Positions 41,601 through 50,600 of a stretch of DNA of 64,000 nt are shown here, in pieces. This DNA comes from Antedon mediterranea (Eukaryota; Echinodermata; Crinoidea; Comatulida; Antedonidae). Location of the stretch: positions 6,517,001-6,581,000 of the forward strand of contig NC_092674.1 in NCBI RefSeq assembly GCF_964355755.1, read 5' to 3'. The notes under the pieces were generated by a model that ran no database searches, was not told the origin of the DNA, and saw only the letters and a list, made by a program, of their open reading frames with translations. Both the position numbers and the translations under genes were made by a program. Every line of letters begins with the position of its first letter. Positions within the stretch are counted from its first letter, which is position 1.

Positions 41601-44600
41601 GTACTACGAATCAATATTATAATATACATGTTTATGTACTGTACCTGGATGCATCTTCTAAAAGCTCCATCTTTTTACCTTCCATTGTTAACTCTTCCTC
41701 GTCAAACTACCTCGTTAAAAACATTTATGGTAAAATAACAATTTTTAAATTAATGACATAAGCAATGGAAGAAACAGTATTTTATGACATAATAACAAGT
41801 CATGTGTTCTATGTTGAGGTGAGAAAGGAGGATGAGGAATTGAAGAAACTTTAATTAATATGAAATAATACCAGGTCATGTGCTTTATGCTGGGGTGAGG
41901 AGGGAGGAGGAGCAGTTGAAGAAACTTTAATTAATATGACATAATAGCAGGCGATGTGTTCTATGTTGAGGTGAGGAGGAAGACTGGAGCATTTGAAGAA
42001 ACAGTAATTAATGACATAATACCAGGTCATGTGTTCTATGCTGGGGTGAAGAGGGAGGAGGAGCAATTGAATAAACAGTAGTTAATATGACATAACACCA
42101 GGTCATGTGCTTTATGCTGGGGTGAGAAGAGAGGGAGAGTAATTGAAGAAACAGTAGTTAATATGACATAACACCAGGTCATGTGCTTTATGCTGGGGTG
42201 AGAAGAGAGAGAGAGTAAATGAAGAAACAGTAGTTAATATGACAAAACACCAGGTCATGTGCTTTATGCTGGGGTGAGAAGAGAGGGAGAGTAATTGAAG
42301 AAACAGTAGTTAATATGACGTAATACCAGGTCATGTGCTTTATTCTGGGGTGAGAAGAGAGGGAGAATAAATGAAGAAACAGTAGTTAATATGACATAAC
42401 ACCAGGTCATGTGCTTTATGCTGGGGTGAGAAGAGAGGGAGAGTAAATGAAGAAACAGTAGTTAATATGACATAACACCAGGTCATGTGCTTTATGCTGG
42501 GGTGAGAAGAGAGGGAGAGTAATTGAAGAAACAGTAGTTAATATGACATAACACCAGGTTATGTGCTTTATGCTGGGGTGAGAAGAGAGGGAGAGTAAAT
42601 GAAGAAACAGTAGTTAATATGACATAACACCAGGTCATGTGCTATATGCTGGGGTGAGAAGAGAGGGAGAGTAATTGAAGAAACAGTAGTTAATATGGCA
42701 TAACACAAGGTCATGTGCTTTATGCTGGGGTGAGAAGAGAGGGAGAGTAAATGAAGAAACAGTAGTTAATATGACATAACACCAGGTCATGTGCTTTATG
42801 CTGGGGTGAGAAGAGAGGGAGAGGAAATGAAGAAACAGTAGTTAATATGACATAACACCAGGTCATGTGCTTTATGCTGGGGTGAGAAGAGAGGGAGAGT
42901 AATTGAAGAAACAGTAGTTAATATGACATAACACCAGGTCATGTGCTTTATGCTGGGGTGAGAAGAGAGGGAGAGTAAATAAAGAAACAGTAGTTAATAT
43001 GACATAACACCAGGTCATGTGCTTTATGCTGGGGTGAGAAGAGAGGGAGAGTAAATGAAGAAACAGTAGTTAATATGACATAACACAAAGTCATGTGCTT
43101 TAAGCTGGGGTGAGAAGAGAGGGAGAGTAATTGAAGAAACAGTAGTTAATATGACATAATACCAGGTCATGTGCTTTATGCTGGGGTGAGAAGAGAGGGA
43201 GAGTAATTGAAGAAACAGTAGTTAATATGACATAACACCAGGTCATGTGCTTTATGCTGGGGTGAGAAGAGAGGGAGAATAAATGAAGAAACAGTAGTTA
43301 ATATGACATAACACCAGGTCATGTGCTTTATGCTGGGGTGAGAAGAGAGGGAGAGTAATTGAAGAAACAGTAGTTATTATGACATAACACCAGGTCATGT
43401 GCTTTATGCTGGGGTGAGAAGAGAGGAAGAGTAAATGAAGAAACAGTAGTTAATATGACATAACACCAGGTCATGTGCTTTATGCTGGGGTGAGAAGAGA
43501 GGGAGAGTAAATGAAGAAACAGTAGTTAATATGACATAATACCAGGTCATGTGCTTTATGCTAGGGTGAGAATAGAGGGAGAGTAATTGAAGAAACAGTA
43601 GTTAATATGACATAACACCAGGTCATGTGCTTTATGCTGGGGTGAGAAGAGAGGGAGAGTAATTGAAGAAACAGTAGTTAATATGACATAACACCAGGTC
43701 ATGTGCTTTATGCTGGGGTGAGAAGAGAGGGAGAGTAAATGAAGAAACAGTAGTTAATATGACATAACACCAGGTCATGTTCTTTATGCTGGGGTGAGAA
43801 GAGAGGGAGAGTAATTGAAGAAACAGTAGTTAATATGACATAACACCAGGTCATGTGCTTTATGCTGGGGTGAGAAGAGAGGGAGAGTAAATGAAGAAAC
43901 AGTAGTTAATATGACATAACACCAGGTCATGTGCTTTATGCTGGGGTGAGAAGAGAGGGAGAGTAAATGAAGAAACAGTAGTTAATATGACATAATACCA
44001 GGTCATGTGCTTTATGCTGGGGTGAGAATAGAGGGAGAGTAATTGAAGAAACAGTAGTTAATATGACATAACACCAGGTCATGTGCTTTATGCTGGGGTG
44101 AGAAGAGAGGGAGAGTAATTGAAGAAACAGTAGTTAATATGACATAACACCAGGTCATGTGCTTTATGCTGGGGTGAGAAGAGAGGGAGAGTAAATGAAG
44201 AAACAGTAGTTAATATGACATAACACCAGGTCATGTTCTTTATGCTGGGGTGAGAAGAGAGGGAGAGTAATTGAAGAAACAGTAGTTAATATGACATAAC
44301 ACCAGGTCATGTGCTTTATGCTGGGGTGAGAAGAGAGGGAGAGTAAATGAAGAAACAGTAGTTAATATGACATAACACCAGGTCATGTGCTTTATGCTGG
44401 GGTGAGAAGAGAGGGAGAGTAAATGAAGAAACAGTAGTTAATATGACATAACACCAGGTCATGTGCTTTATGCTGGGGTGAGAAGAGAGGGAGAGTAATT
44501 GAAGAAACAGTAGTTAATATGACATAACACCAGGTCATGTGCTTTATGCTGGGGTGAGAAAAGAGGGAGAGTAATTGAAGAAACAGTAGTTAATATGACA

Positions 44601-47600
44601 TAATACCAGGTCATGTGCTTTATGCTGGGGTGAGAAGAGAGGGAGAGTAAATGAAGAAACAGTAGTTAATATGACATAACACCAGGTCATGTGCTTTATG
44701 CTGGGGTGAGAAGAGAGGGAGAGTAATTGAAGAAACAGTAGTTAATATGACGTAATACCAGGTCATGTGCTTTATGCTGGGGTGAGAAGAGAGGGAGAGT
44801 AATTGAAGAAACAGTAGTTAATATGACATAATACCAGGTCATGTGCTTTATGCTGGGGTGAGAAGAGAGAGAGAGTAATTGAAGAAACAGTAATTGATAT
44901 GAAAAAATACCAGGTCATGTGCTCTACGTTCCCATGTCTGATAGGAATCTTCAGTGTCGGATTGTTCATTTGCAGCCTCATCCAGTATGCGCCTGGCAGC
45001 TGCTGACATTACTTGCTCGCGTAAGTCCTCCCTCTCGATCTTTCGTATTGGTTCATCCTCAATTTCTTCTCTCTCTTCATCATCTCTCATCGACATTCTG
45101 GATGAATATTTTGATTCAGTCTATAAAAAGAATATTTAGAAATAAGTAAGAAAAATGTAGGGGAAGAAAATCTTATACAGGAACAACTTGGGCCAGCCCA
45201 GATCAGAAAGGAATGGCAGATGCTTGAGTAGTATTACATCCGACAGGGGATGATAGAGCCGGGGTAAGGTCATAGCAATTGTTGTGTTCAATGTGATGAT
45301 GATTCAATATGAGATAAAACATCCAAGGATGTAGCTAGGTGTCCCTGCCAAACAACTCTGTCCATCTATGGTCATCTTAAATAAATATAATAATAATAAT
45401 TGAAAAGACAAAATGATAACGATGGTGTTGATAATGACAGTGATAATGATGTTGACAATGACAGTGATAATAGTGTTGACAATTACAACACTGACAGTGC
45501 AGATAAACACTTTATGAAAGAGAATTAAAAAATTAAATTAATATGGTACAACAGGTGAAATAATAAGTGGTTTAACTTACGCCGACAGAAAGAGCTGTCA
45601 TATTGGTAGTAAGTCCATACTTGTTTGGAGTGTGGTATATCCTTGATATGCCTTGTAAGTGGCCTGGTAGATGAAGCAATGGCAGATTGGTACAGAAATG
45701 ATGAATGCTCTGCCTAGGTGGTTGCGATGATTCCATTGTACTGATATTCTGGTTTGGCTGGTAAGAAAGAAGGTAAACAAAATGAAGATTAAAACCTTCA
45801 GTTGAGTGACATGATATACCCTAAATTTATTGTAGATTCTTTCCATTTGTGGTCATTTGAGTTAGTGGTGACCAAACATTTGTAGCTCTTAATGGCAATG
45901 GGTAACAATTAAACAGACTCTCTCCATTGTGAATAAATGAAATTAATGCACGATTCACACATAATAAAATTTAATTTGTAATTAATATCTCTTTCAGATT
46001 CGTTTATTTATTATTACAAATTAGGGATAGAGGTAGGGGGTGGGAGAACTTCACAGAGTTCAACAGCTTCTTACAAAATGTCAGCAGTATGATTATCACA
46101 CCAAAAACTCTGCCTACACTATCAAACTAGTTTAACAAAAAAAGTGTGATATTACCAAATATGGTAGTGATATGACATCATCATGTCCATATATGTTGTT
46201 GTCACATAAAGTTTGATAGTGTAGACTACACTATACTTACAGAAGGCTGCTTTGCTTCCTGTGGAGCCCAGGCTGACAAGAATGACATAGATGAACTATG
46301 TACTACTGGTTTTAAGTCAGTCTTTGATACGGTTGAGATGTCTTGCCTCTCCAGCAGTGATTGTGACTCTCCTTTCACGTTCAAAATTTCTTCAAATTTC
46401 ACATCCGTTGTAACGTCTAAAATCTAAAATTGTGGACAAGTCAGAAAAGTAGTTGAGAATAGGTAGATTTTTTATCTCAACTTTTTAGGAAGGTTATATA
46501 TGTAGAAAATATTTTTTAAATCTGAAAGTTATGTATACAGTCAACTCTCCCAATACTGGACACATTTGGGCTGGCCAAATATGTCTGGTTTTCCTGAAAG
46601 TTTGGTATTCGGAATGTGTTTTTAATGGTGAAAAAGAAATTAGAACCTTTTGGTCACTGAGATAAGTCTGGTATTGGGAGAGTTTCTGGTTTATAGAGAG
46701 TCTGGTATTGGTAGAGTCGACTGTAATTGCGTTTACTTACAGCTAATGCCTGTTCAACATTCACTGGCTCATCTCCTTCCTCCTTTTGACATTCCTCCTC
46801 TTTAAACACAAATGACAGTTTCTGAACTACCTGTTTATCCTTTTTCTCGTCTTCATCATTCTTTTCTGCATCATCCTTTTCTTCTACAACTGGTGCGGTT
46901 TCTTTGATTATGTTTGGTGTTGCAGTCTTTAGAATTAAAATAAATGAACTTTAAACAAGCTGGAATGGCAATCATTTTAACAAATTCATTTAGAACTAGA
47001 AGGGTACTCATAGATCGCAAACCTCCCCCAATGTATATGAACATTTAATGATGTTTTCCCATACAGCTACAGTATGAAAGCATCCTTTAAAATATTATGA
47101 AAATCAGGCAATAACTTTTTGAGTAATCCTTCTAACTAACAAATATAGACAGAAACAAACACACACACAAACATACATGAAAACATAACCTCCTTGGTGG
47201 AGGTAACAACTTATAACCATTGCAGGGATCAAATACACTCACCTGAGCTCTTGATGGTGGTGATACAGATAGCTGTTCATATGAGTCTTGTACTAAAGAT
47301 TCCATGGATTCAGTCACCTGTATTTCTGGTACCAGACCATTTGTCTGTTCATCTGGAAGCAAAGAAGGTTTTGAAGTAATTATTAATTATGCAATACCTA
47401 AATACTGACAATAAACCTCTGAAAGGATTTCTCAAATAAATCTTTAGTGTTATATTTAATTAATACTAAAGAATGTTAAGGCTTGGTCTACACAGAGGAA
47501 TACTCCTGATGATAAAGGAGTTGTCGTCCCAAAAGCTTGGCAATTGCTTCTTAAATGGCTATTTACTTTTTTATGCTTTTGTATCTCAATTGAGATCAAG

Positions 47601-50600
47601 TGACCCACAGAATTGTCTTTTTTTTCCCTTAGTAATTTTCCTTTGAATTAAAAAACAATTGATTGTCCTTTTTTCCCTTAGTAATTTACCTTTAATTAAA
47701 AAACAATTGATATAGCAAATGTTTACACAATGTTTATAAGTACCTGCTGGATGGGCTTCTTCTTCCTCTTGGTCCTGGCTCTCTTGCTCCTCCTCACCAG
47801 CATCTGGGCTTGGAGCCTGACTTTCTTCTCCTAGTATCTCTTTTGACCGGTTCATCACACGCTTCATAATTTCTTGAATTTTAAGATCAACTTCTGATTT
47901 CTTTGGCCTTAGATTGTAAAATAAACCACTTGTATTATTCATTGACACTCTCTTTATAAAACTGCTTTTTAGAGTTTTTAGAATTTATTAATCTATGGTT
48001 TCAGTGTTATCAAACATTCCTAGCATGGATATTCTTTTCCAATATTATTTTTCTGGGTTTAAATACCGTCAGAATTTTTTCAAATGACAAGAAAAAAACA
48101 CAATTCCACTATAAAAGAGAGTGATATTTGTCTCCGAGCAGGCAACCCTACTCGCTAATGGCTATCCGAAATATAGATAGAGATATATGATAAAACAGAC
48201 AATTGCTATACTTACTTTCCACCTTCTCTTGCTGCTTTCAATGAAGCAATGATATCGTCCACTGTTCTCTCCACAGGAGCGTTCCCTTCCTCCAAGACTG
48301 GTTTGTGTTTTAAACTCTTCTTCTCTTTCTCTGCTCTTTTTTGCGCTTTCTTGTACAATGGAATGCTGTCTGGGGTAGCAATCTCCTCAGCTTCCGCCAA
48401 TAGCTCGCTGACAGATTTATGAGAGGAAACTGAGATGGCACCTCTTGAGACTGCACTTCTTGAACCTGCAGTGTTCTTGCGGCCACTAGAAGTCATATCT
48501 CTTTGATGTCTTCCGTCACGGCTAACATCAAAGTCAGAGTCATCAGATTCATACATGATTTCACTATCAAAATCATCTTCAATGGTGGCAGAGGATGGAA
48601 TTGTCTTTTTACTCTTTGTTCCTTGACGCCTACTTTTTTTGCTGTCTGTATAAAGAAATGGAAAAAACAAGACAAAAAGAAACAACATAATACCTGACCA
48701 GTTATTTTTTTTTATTGACTGATGGGACAAGGGTCCTGGGTTTAAGTCCTGTCATATTTTTTTTTCTAAAGACAGATTACAACTCCACTCCCAAAGACTT
48801 GTAATAAGACTTTGTTTATTATATTATTGTTTATGTAGAGCACCTTGTGTATGTTTATCTTGTGAACATAATTGCCACCTTTAAGAAGGATAGTGAATTA
48901 ATTCACTTATGGCCATCCTTGGCAATTTGCCTAAATATATTATAAAAAAAAAAAATCTCTAAATCTAGATAGAGAAAAGCTGAGACATTGGAAACAAACT
49001 GCGATTCTTTAATCACTGTCTACAATATCAAACTAGTTTGTGATTTTCACATAAAGTGTTATAGTGTAGACAGCCATTACTACAAAAATAAAACAATAAT
49101 ATACCTCCACTCTTGCGTTTTTGAATGGATACAGCTTTTATGTTTGAAACTGGTACTGGTTTTGATCTCTCACTTAAAGTAAGTTTCATGGTGGTACCAA
49201 CTGACCCAACAATGGCTGGTTTATGGTGCGATGCTAAATCAGTAGTTGGTACCATGTCTTGCGGTACTTCTGTGTGTTCAGGTTGATGTACAATAGATTC
49301 TGTTGTGGGTGGTCTGGTTTCCTCAAGACTATTTTCATTAGCCTATGCAACATAAATAATAATACATTATCATAAAAACGTTAAAAGATTACAAAAAAGT
49401 TAATTCAGAAAAGACCTATTTAATTATAAAAAGGGATAGCGAATTAATTCACTATCCCTTTTTAAAGGTGGCAATCCTGTTCACAAGACAAATATTACAC
49501 AAGATGCTCTACATAAACAAAGTTTTATTACAAATCTTTAAGATTAGAATTTGTCATTAAAAAAAATCCTGACATGACAGGACTTGAACCCAGGAGTGGT
49601 AGCCAAGCATTATAACCACCAAGCCACAATTCCACTCCATTATGTAAATAACATACCATTTTAACTGCATCAATTGTAAGCTCATCTCCTCCTATTGATA
49701 CACCTTGCATCATCACATTAAGAGATCCAATGCCCTGTGTGCTTCTTACTGGCACCACGCCAACTGACTGGACATGCGGCTTACTCATTTCTAAGACAAA
49801 TATTATCAGGAATAAAGCTCTGTCTACGGTAGTTGACAAAAAAAGTGTGATGTGCCCAAATATGGTAGTGATATGATGTCATTGTGTGCATATATGGACA
49901 CATCACATTTTTTTCACAAAAAGTTGTGTATGACAGGACTGAAATGTAGACAGAACATTACACAGTGTAGATTTTGTATCTTATCACTGATATCCAATGG
50001 GTAAATATACATTTCTAAAAGGATTGGTTTATATTACGTTAACGGTTTTAGTGGTGCTTAGCAATTAATTAGCAACTAATTAGTTATACTGCATAATGAA
50101 TGGCATCATAGTTTGTTTATATGCATGTTACTTTAGAAAGAAAGTTTTAAAGGAAACTGAAGCTCAGCAGGCTGAACACTTTTATCAATTTTTCTGAACT
50201 CTGCACATGTCTATAAAACTGTCCTAATCTTTGTAGATGCGTTACTGTATATGTTATTGTTACTTGTCTATTTAGCAAAGCAGAGCATAGTCAATCTTTT
50301 AACAAATTAATTATTCTCACTATTCAACTCAATAACATTCATTATTTGTATATTATATAACACCTATATAAATTCCTGTCATTTGATTGGACGAATGTGG
50401 GTCACATGGCGTGCAATAGTACGCACTATTCAACGATCGTTAAATAGTACTTTTTGAAACATTTTTGTTTGTTATTTAGATGTTATATAAAACAAATAAT
50501 GGATGTTTTGTATTCGTGTAATGGTACAAATAATGGCACTTGGTGAATGATGAAAGGTTATATCAACTCGGCTTTGCCTCGTTGATATAACCTTTCATCA

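Noticed and set aside
41762-44911. CRISPR-like array
   Set aside because: Units are contiguous 76-bp satellites without spacers, in animal DNA.
49571-49640. tRNA gene on the minus strand
   Set aside because: Head of SINE family 1; recurs with the same body at 48.7 and 6.1 kb.
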